This document shows, piece by piece, positions 24,424-33,700 of a stretch of 64,000 bases of DNA. The DNA lies in assembly GCA_017592665.1 (NCBI GenBank), contig JAGFNW010000005.1, positions 124,001 through 188,000 of the forward strand, written 5' to 3'. Numbering within the stretch: the first letter of the stretch is position 1; every line of letters begins with the position of its first letter. The position numbers and the translations under genes were made by a program. Below the pieces are notes generated by a model, which saw only the letters and a list, made by a program, of their open reading frames with translations, was not told the DNA's origin and ran no database searches. This DNA comes from Streptosporangiaceae bacterium NEAU-GS5. GTDB taxonomy: Bacteria > Actinomycetota > Actinomycetes > Streptosporangiales > Streptosporangiaceae.

Positions 24424-25651
24424 CGTCGGCCGCCACGCGGAGACCGTCGCGGCCGCGGATCGACTGGCCCGCTTCGTTGAGTCTGGTCCGCAGCGCCTGG
24501 TCGCCGAGGAGGCGCTCGATGGCCCCGGTCAGCTCGTCGTCGGCGAAGCCGTACGTGCTGAGGCGAACGCCGCAGCCCGTCTCGTGGACGCGCTGGGCGT
24601 TGTCGTACTGGTCCCAGAACAGCGGGAGCACGATCATCGGCTTGCCGAAGTGCAGGGCCTCTGTGGTGGTGTTGTTCCCTCCGTGCGTGATGACCAGGTC
24701 GACCTGAGGGATGATCTTCGTTTGGGGCACGAACTCGGCGCCCCACATGTTCGGGGCCAGCTGGATCTCGTGGTGGAGCGGGCCCTTGGACACGACGTAG
24801 CGGTGCGGCGTCCCGGCCAGGACCCCGATCACCCGGCGCATCAGTTCGACGTCGGCCGAGCCGAGCGAGCCGAGCGAGAAGTAGATCAGCGCGCCCTCGC
24901 CTGGGATGTCGGGGATGGCGAAGTCGCCGTCGGTCTCGCGTACGGACGAATCGAGCCGCGTCCAGCCGGGCAGCGAGCGCGGGTAATCGAGGATCTCCGG
25001 ATAGACGTAGAGGTTGGCGTCGCCCTCGTGGATGAACTCCAGGTCGGGCAGCGCGGGCGCGCCCTGCTCGACGACCCACTGGTTGAAGGCGTCCCACGTC
25101 TCGCGGTGGGTCCGGTCGTATTCGGCGTGGAAGGCGGCCCAGCCGGCGCCATCGGCGGGAAGACCGGAGAAGGGCGGGGCCACGTCGGAGGTCTTCACCT
25201 CGAGCGGGTTGCACGACACGATCCGCACGAACGGGACTCCCGCGGTGACCAGCGCCGGGAAGCAGACGACGTTGTCCTCGACGATCACGTCGGGGCGGAC
25301 GCGTGCGATGATCTCGCGCAACCCGGGCTCGCAGTACTTCGCGCCATCGATCAGTGCGTCCCAGATGGGCTTGATGACGGTTTCCAGCTGATCCTGGGTG
25401 GACTTGCGGTATTCGGGCGCGGTGTCGCGGATGAAGTCCTTCCAGAACCGGCCGGGATCCTGCTCGTCCTCGGCCGGGGGCGCGAGGTCGACCAGGTCCT
25501 CCTCGAAGCCGAGCAGGGCCAGCCTGCCCCGCCACGACGCCTCGGCCGCGAAGACCACCCGGTGCCCGCGGCGGCGGAGCACGTCGCCGATCCCGATGCA
25601 GTTGTTCGTCGGCCCGTACGCGCTCTCGGGCATGAACAGGATCGTCGACAT
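24398..25651 (-). CDS. MGT-type (GT1) glycosyltransferase
   Basis: A protein of 417 residues with the GT-B fold. The N-terminal donor-independent half begins MSTILFMPESAYGPTNN. The C-terminal half carries the nucleotide-sugar site DLVITHGGNNTTTEALHFGK and PLFWDQYDNAQRV, as in macrolide/flavonoid GTs and UGT-like enzymes. ATG 25651 is the natural start; the open frame further upstream runs into the divergent gene. It probably glycosylates a small hydrophobic molecule, acceptor unknown. Confidence 0.85.
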   Translation of the reverse strand: MSTILFMPESAYGPTNNCIGIGDVLRRRGHRVVFAAEASWRGRLALLGFEEDLVDLAPPAEDEQDPGRFWKDFIRDTAPEYRKSTQDQLETVIKPIWDALIDGAKYCEPGLREIIARVRPDVIVEDNVVCFPALVTAGVPFVRIVSCNPLEVKTSDVAPPFSGLPADGAGWAAFHAEYDRTHRETWDAFNQWVVEQGAPALPDLEFIHEGDANLYVYPEILDYPRSLPGWTRLDSSVRETDGDFAIPDIPGEGALIYFSLGSLGSADVELMRRVIGVLAGTPHRYVVSKGPLHHEIQLAPNMWGAEFVPQTKIIPQVDLVITHGGNNTTTEALHFGKPMIVLPLFWDQYDNAQRVHETGCGVRLSTYGFADDELTGAIERLLGDQALRTRLNEAGQSIRGRDGLRVAADVIERAALG

Positions 25652-25700
25652 CAGCACTCCCTTATCGTGGAACCCGAGCTCACAAGCTAGAGAGGTGGAC

Positions 25701-26801
25701 ATGGCGGGCGCAACCGGGGTGATCCCGCCCGGAACCACCGAGGCGATCGTGCGTGCGCTCCCTGATCGGCTGCCTCCTTCGTTCACGGCCCGGATCCTCG
25801 CGCCGCTGCCGCCCATCCCACCGGGCGAGCGGCCCATCGAGGCCGACCAGACCAACCACTCGGTGGTCGCCGGCGAGACGGTCGTCGTGAAGTGGTTCGC
25901 GCAGCCATTCGCGGACGCGCGGCCATTCGCCGACGCGCAGCCTGCTGCGGACGCACGGCCGTCCGCGGGCCCGCAGCCCGCGCTCGACCTGCTGGCTCAT
26001 CTGTCCGCCGTCGGCTTCACCCGCACGGCCCGGCCTTACGCGGCGCTGTTCCGCGGCGGCGCGCTCGCCGCTCTCGTCACCGCATACCTGCCCGACGCCG
26101 TCGACGGCTGGGAGTGGTGCGTCGACGAGGCGGTCGCCGACCGGACCGCCTTCGCCGAGGAGCTGGGTCTGCTCGCCGCCGAGCTGCATCAGGCCATGGC
26201 CACGCCGTCCGAGGTCTTCCCCGATCCCATACGCGTGACGGGTTGTGCGCCTTCCGACTGGCGGGATCGGGCGCGGCACGCGCTGGACGAGGCGCTTGCG
26301 GAGACGCGGGACGAGCCCTGGCTGACCGAGCACGCCGACGTCCTGCGGCACGAGCTGGACGCGCTCCACGTGCCGGCCGGCACGCGGGCGCTGCGCATTC
26401 ACGGCGACCTGCACGTGGGGCAGGTGCTGCGCTGGCGCGACGGCTACGCGGTCGTCGACTTCGACGGCAATCCGACGATCGTGCCTCCCGATGGCGGCTC
26501 GTGCGCCTACGGGCCCTTCCAGCCGCCGGAGCGCGACTTCGCGCAGCTCGCGACCAGCATCGAGCACGTGGGGCAGGTGGCGATCAAACGGCGGGCCGCC
26601 GACCCGGGCGCGATCACGGCATGGGTGGCGGCGGCACGCGCGGCCTTCGCCGAGGCCTACCTGGGTGCGGGCCTGACGGTCGACCGGTCGCTGGCCCGGC
26701 CGTTCGAGATCGAGCAGGAATGCCGCGAGCTCATCTATGCCGCCCGGCACCTGCCCCGCTGGCGCTACGCCCCCATGGGCGTGCTGAGATCATGGTTCTG
26801 A
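25701..26801 (+). CDS. APH/maltokinase-like kinase
   Basis: A protein of 366 residues with the aminoglycoside phosphotransferase fold. VVVKWFAQP holds the N-lobe Lys, IHGDLHVGQVL the catalytic loop and VVDFDGNP the metal-binding DFD. The form resembles maltokinase (Pep2/Mak) and glucosamine-kinase relatives. An 18-bp tandem repeat enlarges the N-lobe right after the Lys strand. AGAGAGG precedes ATG 25701. Only one base separates its stop from the SIS gene, so an aminosugar kinase plus isomerase/deaminase pair is a reasonable inference. Confidence 0.75.
   Translation: MAGATGVIPPGTTEAIVRALPDRLPPSFTARILAPLPPIPPGERPIEADQTNHSVVAGETVVVKWFAQPFADARPFADAQPAADARPSAGPQPALDLLAHLSAVGFTRTARPYAALFRGGALAALVTAYLPDAVDGWEWCVDEAVADRTAFAEELGLLAAELHQAMATPSEVFPDPIRVTGCAPSDWRDRARHALDEALAETRDEPWLTEHADVLRHELDALHVPAGTRALRIHGDLHVGQVLRWRDGYAVVDFDGNPTIVPPDGGSCAYGPFQPPERDFAQLATSIEHVGQVAIKRRAADPGAITAWVAAARAAFAEAYLGAGLTVDRSLARPFEIEQECRELIYAARHLPRWRYAPMGVLRSWF
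25902..25973 (+). repeat. 18-bp tandem repeat inside the kinase gene
   Basis: Four units, the first CAGCCATTCGCGGACGCG and the second CGGCCATTCGCCGACGCG, then two more diverged copies. Each encodes a six-residue unit of the type [RQ]P-x-x-D-A. Unit length keeps the frame. Confidence 0.7.
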
Positions 26802-26802
26802 C

Positions 26803-27744
26803 ATGGACGCGGACCTTTATCTGGCCGACCTCGAGGCCAAACCCGAGGCGTTGAGCGCGCTGGCTCGTGCGGACGATCCCTACGTGGGGTTGCCGGCCGG
26901 GATGCGGCGGATCGTGCTGCTCGGGATGGGCAGCTCCCGATATGCGGCCGGAGTGGCCGCACGGCGGCTGCGGGCGGCCGGGCTGGACGCTGCCGCCGAA
27001 TACGCCTCAGCCGACGTCCTCCCCCCGCCCACCCCCGACACCCTGGTCGTGGCCATCTCGGCGAGCGGCCGGAGCACGGAGACCCTGGCGGCGGCCGCCC
27101 GCTACCGTGGCCGGTCCTACGTCGTCGCGATGACCAACGACACCGCGTCGCCGATCGTCGACGGGGCCGACCTGGTAGTCCCGATGGTGGCAGGCCCGGA
27201 GCGCGGCGGCGTCTCCTGCCGGACGTTCCAGCACACGCTCGCCCTGCTCCTGGCCCTGTCGGCGCGGCTGACCGGCGGTGCGGGCGCCCACCTCGCCGAA
27301 CGGGCCGCCGAGGCCACGGCCGACCTGCTCGACCGGCGGGCCGAGTGGCTCGGCCGGGCGAGCGCGCTGCTGGACGGCCCGCACGGTGTCTACACGATCG
27401 CGCCCGCCGGCCGCCTGTCGTCGGCCGAGCAGTCGGCGCTCATGTTCCGCGAGGTGCCGCGCCGCCAGGCGGACGCCTGCGAGACGGGAGACTGGGCGCA
27501 CGTCGACGTCTACCTGACCAAGACGTATGACTATCGAGCCATCATCTTCCCCGGATCACGCTATGACGAGCAGATGATGGACTGGATCCGGCAGCGATCG
27601 TCGACGGTGGTCACCGTCGGCGGGACGCTCGACGGCGAACGGGCCTCGATCCGCTACCGCCACGACGACGACCGAGACGTCGCCCTCCTCACCGAGACGC
27701 TGGTGGCGGAGCTGGTCGCGCATTCGTGGGCCCAAGGAGTGTGA
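26803..27744 (+). CDS. SIS-domain sugar isomerase/deaminase-like protein
   Basis: A protein of 313 residues with two SIS domains. The first has LGMGSSRYAAGVAARRL and AISASGRSTETLAAA, the phosphosugar-binding loops seen in GlmS isomerase halves and FrlB/AgaS-like enzymes. The second (residues about 200-300) includes GRLSSAEQSALMFREVPR, where a GlmS-like Glu would lie. There is no glutaminase domain. Coupled to the preceding kinase, it likely converts a phosphorylated amino sugar. Confidence 0.75.
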   Translation: MDADLYLADLEAKPEALSALARADDPYVGLPAGMRRIVLLGMGSSRYAAGVAARRLRAAGLDAAAEYASADVLPPPTPDTLVVAISASGRSTETLAAAARYRGRSYVVAMTNDTASPIVDGADLVVPMVAGPERGGVSCRTFQHTLALLLALSARLTGGAGAHLAERAAEATADLLDRRAEWLGRASALLDGPHGVYTIAPAGRLSSAEQSALMFREVPRRQADACETGDWAHVDVYLTKTYDYRAIIFPGSRYDEQMMDWIRQRSSTVVTVGGTLDGERASIRYRHDDDRDVALLTETLVAELVAHSWAQGV

Positions 27745-27752
27745 GAGGCGAC

Positions 27753-27986
27753 CTAACGCCAGCCGAGGCGGCCGGCGGCGTCGTCCGGAAGGTAGCCGTC
27801 GGGCTTGGCCTCGCCGATGAAAACGATCTCGTCGAATTCGGCGATCGGACCCACGGTGTAGCTCATCGGCATCCGGGGCTGAACGGCGAACCTGATCTCC
27901 AGGTCTGGATCGAATCGCTCCAGCGCATCGATGAGGTCGCCCACGGTCTCGATGCCCTGCATCTTGCCGCGCCTGTGCCTGCCCAT
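27753..27986 (-). CDS. Small conserved-looking hypothetical protein
   Basis: A protein of 77 residues. GGAG lies 8 bases before the ATG at 27986; an inner ATG at 27962 is the alternative. VGDLIDALERFDPDLEIRF followed by a beta-rich end (EFDEIVFIGEA) suggests a compact alpha/beta fold, but no family is recognised. It is convergent with the SIS gene. The gap 27987-28142 up to the Ltp stop holds nothing convincing. Confidence 0.5.
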   Translation of the reverse strand: MGRHRRGKMQGIETVGDLIDALERFDPDLEIRFAVQPRMPMSYTVGPIAEFDEIVFIGEAKPDGYLPDDAAGRLGWR

Positions 27987-28142
27987 GGGTAGTACTCCGC
28001 GCCGAGAGAACTCAACTTCCCCAAAAGGTACCTCGCGCTGGTGCCCCCACCGCCTCTTGTTGCTTCTTGTGGCACAAGTGTGACTTTGCCCACTGACGTC
28101 CTTTTCTGTTGCGTGCGGAGTCAGAATCCCGTTCACCCGCAC

Positions 28143-29231
28143 TCAGTCCCGCACCAGAACCGCCGCGCTGCCGTAGCTGCCGCCGAAACCGGTGACGAGC
28201 GCGACCCCGCCGCCCTTCCGGAGCTCCCGTACGGCCTGGGCCGTGTTGTTCAGCCCGTGAACGTAGCCCTCGGACAGCAGTCCGCCGTGCGGATTGACCC
28301 GGGCGTGGCCGCGCGCCAGCAGATGATCCCCGAGATCGGCCCGCCCGACGAGGCCGAAGTCCTCGAGCTGGCGCGGAATCAGCCACGTGTAGGCGTCGTA
28401 GAGCAGAAGTTCGGTGACGTCCCCCGGCGTGAGGCCGGACTCCTGCCACAGGCGGGCGGCCAGGTGTCCGGAGAAGATCCGGGTCACGTCGGCGGCCCGG
28501 TCCATGGTCGAGCTGCCCTCGCCGCCGCCCCGGACGACCGTGTGCACGCGGGGCGCGTCGGGGGCCGCGTCTTTGCGCGTCAGAAGGAGCGCGCAGGCTC
28601 CGTCGGTCTCCTGACAGCAGTCGGCCGTGCGCAGCGGCGTGCACACGTACGGCTTGGCCAGGTAGTCGTCCAGCGGAAGCGGCTCGCGGCGCAGCGCGCG
28701 GGGGTTACCGGCCGCGTTCTCGCGCGACTGGGCCACGACCGCGTGCAGGTGCCGCTCGGTCAGGCCCGTGTCGTGGAGGTAGCGCTGGGCCGCCATGGCG
28801 AACATCGGGATCGGGCCGGCCACGCCGTACGGCAGGGTGAGACGCTCGAGCGGACCGGTCGACGCGGTGTTCATCCGGACGCCCGACCGGCCGTTCATGG
28901 CCCGGAAGACCAGAACGGCGCGGGCGATGCCGCCGGCGATCAGCATGGCGGCGTCACCGAGGATGGACGCCGCCTGAGTGCCCCCGCCGGTGATGTCGTT
29001 GTGCCAGCCGACCGGCTCGATCCCGATGGCACGGGCCACCGCGATGGCGGGCGCCGAGTCGTTCATGTGATAGCTCAGGACCGCGTCGACGTCTCGCGTC
29101 TCCATCCCCGCGTCGGCGACGGCGGCCCGGCAGGCCTCGGCCGCGAGCGACAGTTCGGTCCGCCCGGACGCCCGGGTCAGCGTGGTCATCCCGACCCCCG
29201 CGACCGCCGTCGTCCCGCGAATCGCCTGCAC
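28143..29231 (-). CDS. Second Ltp-type thiolase-fold protein, probable retro-aldolase
   Basis: A protein of 362 residues, the same family as the protein at 1850-2995. The nucleophile position lacks Cys (HNDITGGGTQAAS), while LLYDAYTW and GLLSEGYVHGLNN keep the two tyrosines of Ltp2-like aldolases. GTG 29231 has GGGAGGG at good spacing; an ATG at 29273 is the alternative. There is no DUF35 gene next to it; one stands alone at 48195. A KstR2-like site lies 168 bases upstream with no other gene between. Confidence 0.78.
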   Translation of the reverse strand: MQAIRGTTAVAGVGMTTLTRASGRTELSLAAEACRAAVADAGMETRDVDAVLSYHMNDSAPAIAVARAIGIEPVGWHNDITGGGTQAASILGDAAMLIAGGIARAVLVFRAMNGRSGVRMNTASTGPLERLTLPYGVAGPIPMFAMAAQRYLHDTGLTERHLHAVVAQSRENAAGNPRALRREPLPLDDYLAKPYVCTPLRTADCCQETDGACALLLTRKDAAPDAPRVHTVVRGGGEGSSTMDRAADVTRIFSGHLAARLWQESGLTPGDVTELLLYDAYTWLIPRQLEDFGLVGRADLGDHLLARGHARVNPHGGLLSEGYVHGLNNTAQAVRELRKGGGVALVTGFGGSYGSAAVLVRD

Positions 29232-29398
29232 GTCGCCCTCCCAAGCCGTCGCCGGAGCCGTCGCCACAGCCATGCCGGTGCAGCACCGCCACCCGAGCCA
29301 GACCGCGCGGACCCTTCCGGGCTTTCGCCGGTGACCCGCCGGGGCGGGGCGCGATCCGTCCCGGCGAGCCGTCCGACACGGTAACGCCACCCCATCAC

Positions 29399-29414
29399 CT
29401 AGGCAAGCGCTTGC
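29399..29414. promoter_or_regulatory. KstR2-like operator 5 (second Ltp)
   Basis: CTAGGCAAGCGCTTGC keeps the GCAAGCGCTTGC core, a perfect 12-bp palindrome, but is weaker at the edges. It lies between the stop of the NmrA-like gene and the Ltp start on the minus strand. Confidence 0.6.
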
Positions 29415-29425
29415 TCGGTTATCTC

Positions 29426-30049
29426 TCAATAGGCGACGCCGATGAAGGCGTGGGTGGTCGCGGTGTCGGCGATGGCGTCGAGGGTGGCCTTGGCCAGATC
29501 CTCGCGCCCCAGTTTGCGGCCGCCGCCGGGCCAGCCGTTGAGGACCGATCGATACGTGCCGGTGGCCGGGGTGTCGACCAGCTGGGGCGGCTGGATGACG
29601 GTCCAATCCAGGTCGTAGTCCTGGATGAGCCGCTCGAACTCGCGGGCGTCCCGGTGCGGGTGGCGCAGCAGGGTGCTGCGCAGGATGGCCGAGACGATCC
29701 GGATGGGCAGCGAGTATCCGGGCTGCGGGCCGAGCGCGTTCGTCACCACGACCAGGCGGCGGACGCCCTGTTCGACCATGGCGTCGGCCACGTTGCGGCC
29801 GCCCTCCGAGTAGAGGGTGGTCTTGCCGCGTTGGGTGGGCCCGGCCAGGTAGACGACCGCGTCCGAGCCCTTGACCACGACGGTCTCGCGGCGCAGCACA
29901 TCCCCCTGGCGTACGGACAGGTTGGGGTGGCGATCGGTGATCGCTTCCGGGCGGCGGGCCACGGCCTCCACGACGTGACCCGCGTCGAGCGCGAGCCGGA
30001 CGAAGTGCCGGCCAGTGCCGCCCGTCGCCCCGAAGACGGTGAGATCCAT
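29426..30049 (-). CDS. NAD(P)H-binding NmrA/atypical SDR protein
   Basis: A protein of 207 residues with FGATGGTGRHFVRLALDAGH as its N-terminal dinucleotide site and DWTVIQPPQLVDTPATG in the later part, as in NAD(P)H-binding (PF13460) epimerase-like proteins. AAAGGGGGA precedes ATG 30049. It is divergent from a TetR gene, with two palindromes between them. Regulator-adjacent proteins of this type often act as reductases or redox sensors; the substrate is unknown. Confidence 0.8.
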   Translation of the reverse strand: MDLTVFGATGGTGRHFVRLALDAGHVVEAVARRPEAITDRHPNLSVRQGDVLRRETVVVKGSDAVVYLAGPTQRGKTTLYSEGGRNVADAMVEQGVRRLVVVTNALGPQPGYSLPIRIVSAILRSTLLRHPHRDAREFERLIQDYDLDWTVIQPPQLVDTPATGTYRSVLNGWPGGGRKLGREDLAKATLDAIADTATTHAFIGVAY

Positions 30050-30069
30050 CTGTCCCCCTTTGAAGAGTG

Positions 30070-30089
30070 GTGAGTGAGTACTCACTCAC
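30070..30089. promoter_or_regulatory. TetR operator, perfect 20-bp palindrome
   Basis: GTGAGTGAGTACTCACTCAC is identical to its reverse complement. It lies 20 bases before the NmrA-like start, in the divergent region with the TetR gene. Confidence 0.75.
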
Positions 30090-30096
30090 CCCTATA

Positions 30097-30116
30097 GTGA
30101 GTAAGCGGTCACTCAC
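30097..30116. promoter_or_regulatory. TetR operator, second imperfect copy
   Basis: GTGAGTAAGCGGTCACTCAC has the same outer half-sites as the perfect palindrome 27 bases away, measured start to start. It lies 20 bases before the TetR start. Confidence 0.65.
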
Positions 30117-30136
30117 CTGTCAACGCGGGGGCACCT

Positions 30137-30751
30137 ATGAGCACGCGCGAGCGGATCCTCGCCGCAGCCGAGGAAGTCGTCCTCGATCATGGCTTCGCCC
30201 GCGCGACCACCAAGCAGATCGCCCGGGCCGCCGGCTGCTCCGAAGCCCTGCTCTACAAGCACTTCGACCGCAAGGAAGAGCTGTTCCTCGCGGTCCTGCT
30301 CGAGCGCCAGCCGCATCTGGGCCCCGCGCTGCAGGCCCTCCACGCCAACGCCGGGACGGGCGACCTGGCCAAGACGCTGGCCGAGTTCGCCCTCGCGGCC
30401 ATCGTCTTCTACCGGAAGGCACTCCCCATGGCCGGCGGCATGCTCGCCGAGCCCTCGCTGCTGGCCGGCTTCCGCGAGATGCTCGCCCCCTTCGGCCTCG
30501 GCCCCCATGTGCCGGTCGACGGCCTCGCCGGCTACCTCCGCGAGGAGCAACGTCTGGGCCGCGTCGCCCGCGCCGCCGACCCCTACGCCGCCTCCGCCGC
30601 CCTGCTCGGCGCCTGCTTCCAGCGCGCCTTCCTCCACCTGTTCTCCGACCTCGGCCCCGACGAGCCCTTCACCACGGCCCTGGCCCGAACCCTCACGAAC
30701 GGCCTGACTTCGGCCACGCCAGCCGATATCTCTCCCCCTCGGCCCGAATGA
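30137..30751 (+). CDS. TetR-family regulator
   Basis: A protein of 204 residues with the TetR DNA-binding domain: ERILAAAEEVVLDHGFARAT and SEALLYKHFDRKEELFLAVL. The C-terminal ligand domain is not assignable. It very likely represses itself and the divergent NAD(P)H-binding gene through the two GTGAGT palindromes. The 3' end overlaps the convergent NACHT gene by 59 bases. Confidence 0.87.
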   Translation: MSTRERILAAAEEVVLDHGFARATTKQIARAAGCSEALLYKHFDRKEELFLAVLLERQPHLGPALQALHANAGTGDLAKTLAEFALAAIVFYRKALPMAGGMLAEPSLLAGFREMLAPFGLGPHVPVDGLAGYLREEQRLGRVARAADPYAASAALLGACFQRAFLHLFSDLGPDEPFTTALARTLTNGLTSATPADISPPRPE

Positions 30752-33700
30752 GCCGCCGCGCCCGCCGGAACAGATGCGGGTCCTCCTGCTCGATCGTCGC
30801 CAGGTCGTCGTCAGCCATCCGCCGCACGACGTCGAACGCCACCGCGGGAGTCGCCCCCGGTGAGACCTCCATCTCGATCGCGGTCACCACGACCCGCAGG
30901 AACGCGCGCTGCGGCACGACCCCCGCCCGCAGGCACTCGTCCACGAAATCCAGCCCCACGCCATCGCGCGTGGCCAGCTCAAGCGCGCACGTCACCAGCA
31001 GGTCCAGCTGTTCGGGACTGTCGCTCAGATAGGGAAGAAGTACGTCCAGGACGTCTTTCACCAGTTCGTCCGGCAGCTGCGGCAGGTCCACCGCCAACGC
31101 CCGGACCAGCACCGAACAGACCGTTTGACGTGCCTGTCCGTCGTCCTGAATCGCCTCGAGCACGGTGAGCGCGTCCCGATAGGAAAGCGGGTCTGAACCG
31201 ACCCAGAGGTGCGACAGGATTGTCGTCACCGACCGCGCGTCGCCCCTTTCCGAGCGGACGAATCCCCGGGGGATGTCATCCAAATAGAGCACGTTGAGAA
31301 ACTGCTCGGCCATCGTCTCGTGCAGTTCGTCGCCGAAGAACCTGGCTTGCCGACCGAGTTCCAGCGCGTCCCAGATGAGAGTCCAACGGCTCGTGTCGAG
31401 CGAAACGCCCTCGATCCAGTCGAGGTCGGTGCCGTACTCGAGACGGTGCCCGAGGATGAGCGTCCGACGCTCTCCGGACCACATCCGGCGGACGGCCAGT
31501 CGCGTGACCAGGGTGAGCCACTGATCGTTGGGAAGGACGGCGTACCAGAGGCGAGCCAGGCGTTGCCATTGAGAAACCGTGTCGGCGGCGCCGAAGAGCT
31601 CGGCCGCGTCGAGCCTGGAAGGCGCAGCGGCCAGCAGGACGAGATTCACGGCGTAGGTGGCGTCGCGCTGGATGGCGGGCGCGGTCGAAGGGCGATAGTC
31701 CGACGGGCCGCCGCCTTCGCCTCGGGTCTGGAAGAGCCGGATGAGGACGTCGCGCATGTCGGGACCGGCCAGGTCCGCGAAGAAGTCGAGGATGGCCGCG
31801 CGGGTCGACAGGGCGTGGTAGGAGAGCAGGGCGCGGAGGCGGCTTTCCGCGGGCGGGGCGTCGTCGAGCGGTCCCGCCGGGGCCGCGAGGCGGGCGGCGA
31901 TCGCGGTGAGCTGGGCGTGGATGAGCCAGGCGATCAGATATTCGCCGAAGGTGGCGTGCAGGAACTCATACGTTCTCAGGTGCCGTTCGGTCCGCACGGC
32001 CTCGGTCTGATGGATGAAGAAGAACCGGCCGATGACCACTTCAGCCGCACTCAGTGGTGCGGCAAACCCAGCCGAGGTCACCTGGCGGGCGCGTCCGAGT
32101 GCCCGAAGATCGGTGTCCAGCTCTTCCTGGGTGACCCATTGACGGCCGCGGTTGAACATGGCGAAGGCGGCGATCGCGAGCCGGAGCAACTCGTCGTCGG
32201 ACATCCGGGCGCGTTCCTCGGCCGGCAGGTCGCGATGGTGTTTCTCGATCTCGCGGGCGGTGAAGCGGCGTAGCAGCCGCTCGTACAGCCCGGCCTTGTC
32301 GAACCCATCCGCGTCGGCGGGCAGGGCGTTGCCGTCGGCGTCGTAGAGGGCGAGCATCAGCAACAGGAGCGGCTGCCGGGCCAGGTCGTCGTGGTCGAGA
32401 GCGGTCGACACGGCGAGCGGGCGGAGGCCGCGGGCGGCGAAATAGCCGGCGTTCGCGGTGTTCCATGCGGCGAGCCAGGCGGACACCTGGTCGTCGGAGA
32501 ACGGCTCCAGGCGGATGGCCATAGCGTCCTCTGGAGGCGGGCACCGGTCGGCGACAGCGGTCCGCGTGGTGACGATGACCGCCAGCGGGCGGCCGAGTTC
32601 GGCCTCGCGACGCTGGAAGTCGGCCACCTGCTTGAGGTAGTCGGCCCGGTGGACGCCGGTCGCCTGCAGCAACTCGTCCAAGCCGTCGAGCATCACCACC
32701 GGCAGCGCGCCGTTGACGGAGCGGGCGAGGTCGGGCCAGTCGATCCGCTCTCCCGTGGTCACGCGTACGGCTTCCTCGATCTGCTGCTGGATGCCGGCGT
32801 CGGCTTGGACCTGGCGCAGCGGAACGCGCACGGGCAGGAAATCTCCTCCGGTCAGCCGGGCGGCGAGGACGCGGGTGAGGACGGACTTGCCGGCCCCTGG
32901 CTGCCCGAGGATCAGCAGTGGCTCGGCCTGGGCATCCGGCGAGGTCAGGCGGCCGATCAGGAATGCCGCCAGGTTTTCGCGCACCTCGATTTCGGCCCAC
33001 GCCGACTCGGCGCTGAGGTCGATGCTTCTCTGGTACGGCACGGCGCGGAAACAGGGATTCACATAGCCGTCGAGGTGAGTCGGCAGGCGGATGCCGTCCG
33101 GCAGGTCGCCCGTCTCGCTGATCGGGTGGCCGAAAGCGGCGACATTGGCCGCATGCAGGCTCGTGAGCTTGGCCTGCGGCACTCGGCCCGACGCCATCCC
33201 GGTGAGGATGTCCGTCAGCCCCGCCAATCCTGTCTGGACCAGCTCCTGCGTGGCCTCGTGCTCGCGTAGATCGGCCCAGAAGGCGAACTCGGGGATGTCG
33301 GCCGCGAGCCGTTCGTACATTTCCTCGTATCGGCGTTCGGCCTCGCTCAGGAATCGATCACTCACGATCCACATGTGGGCGGTGAGCGCCATGTATTCGG
33401 CGCGCAGGCGGACGCGGCGGGTCGACCGCGGTTCGGGGCGGGGCGCCTCCCAGCCGTGCCGTAACCAGTCGTCGACGGTTTCCGGTGCCACGTCGCCGTC
33501 GAGGGCCTCGACGAAGGCGGTCACGGCGATGATGGTGTGGGCCGCGTGGAGGCGTTCGGTCCTGGTCAGGCGGGAGGTGCCGGTGAGGCCGGGGCGGACG
33601 GCGGCGATGAGTTCGTGGCCGAGGCGGATGAATTCGGCTTTGGCGTCGAAGAGGCTGAGGGCCGCCGCCCCTACTGCCGCGATGACCGGAGCGCCGGTGG

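Noticed and set aside
29232-30116. N-terminal extension of the second Ltp protein
   Set aside because: It crosses the KstR2-like site and is antisense-type sequence over the NmrA-like gene; the Ltp family start is at about 29231 with a good ribosome binding site.
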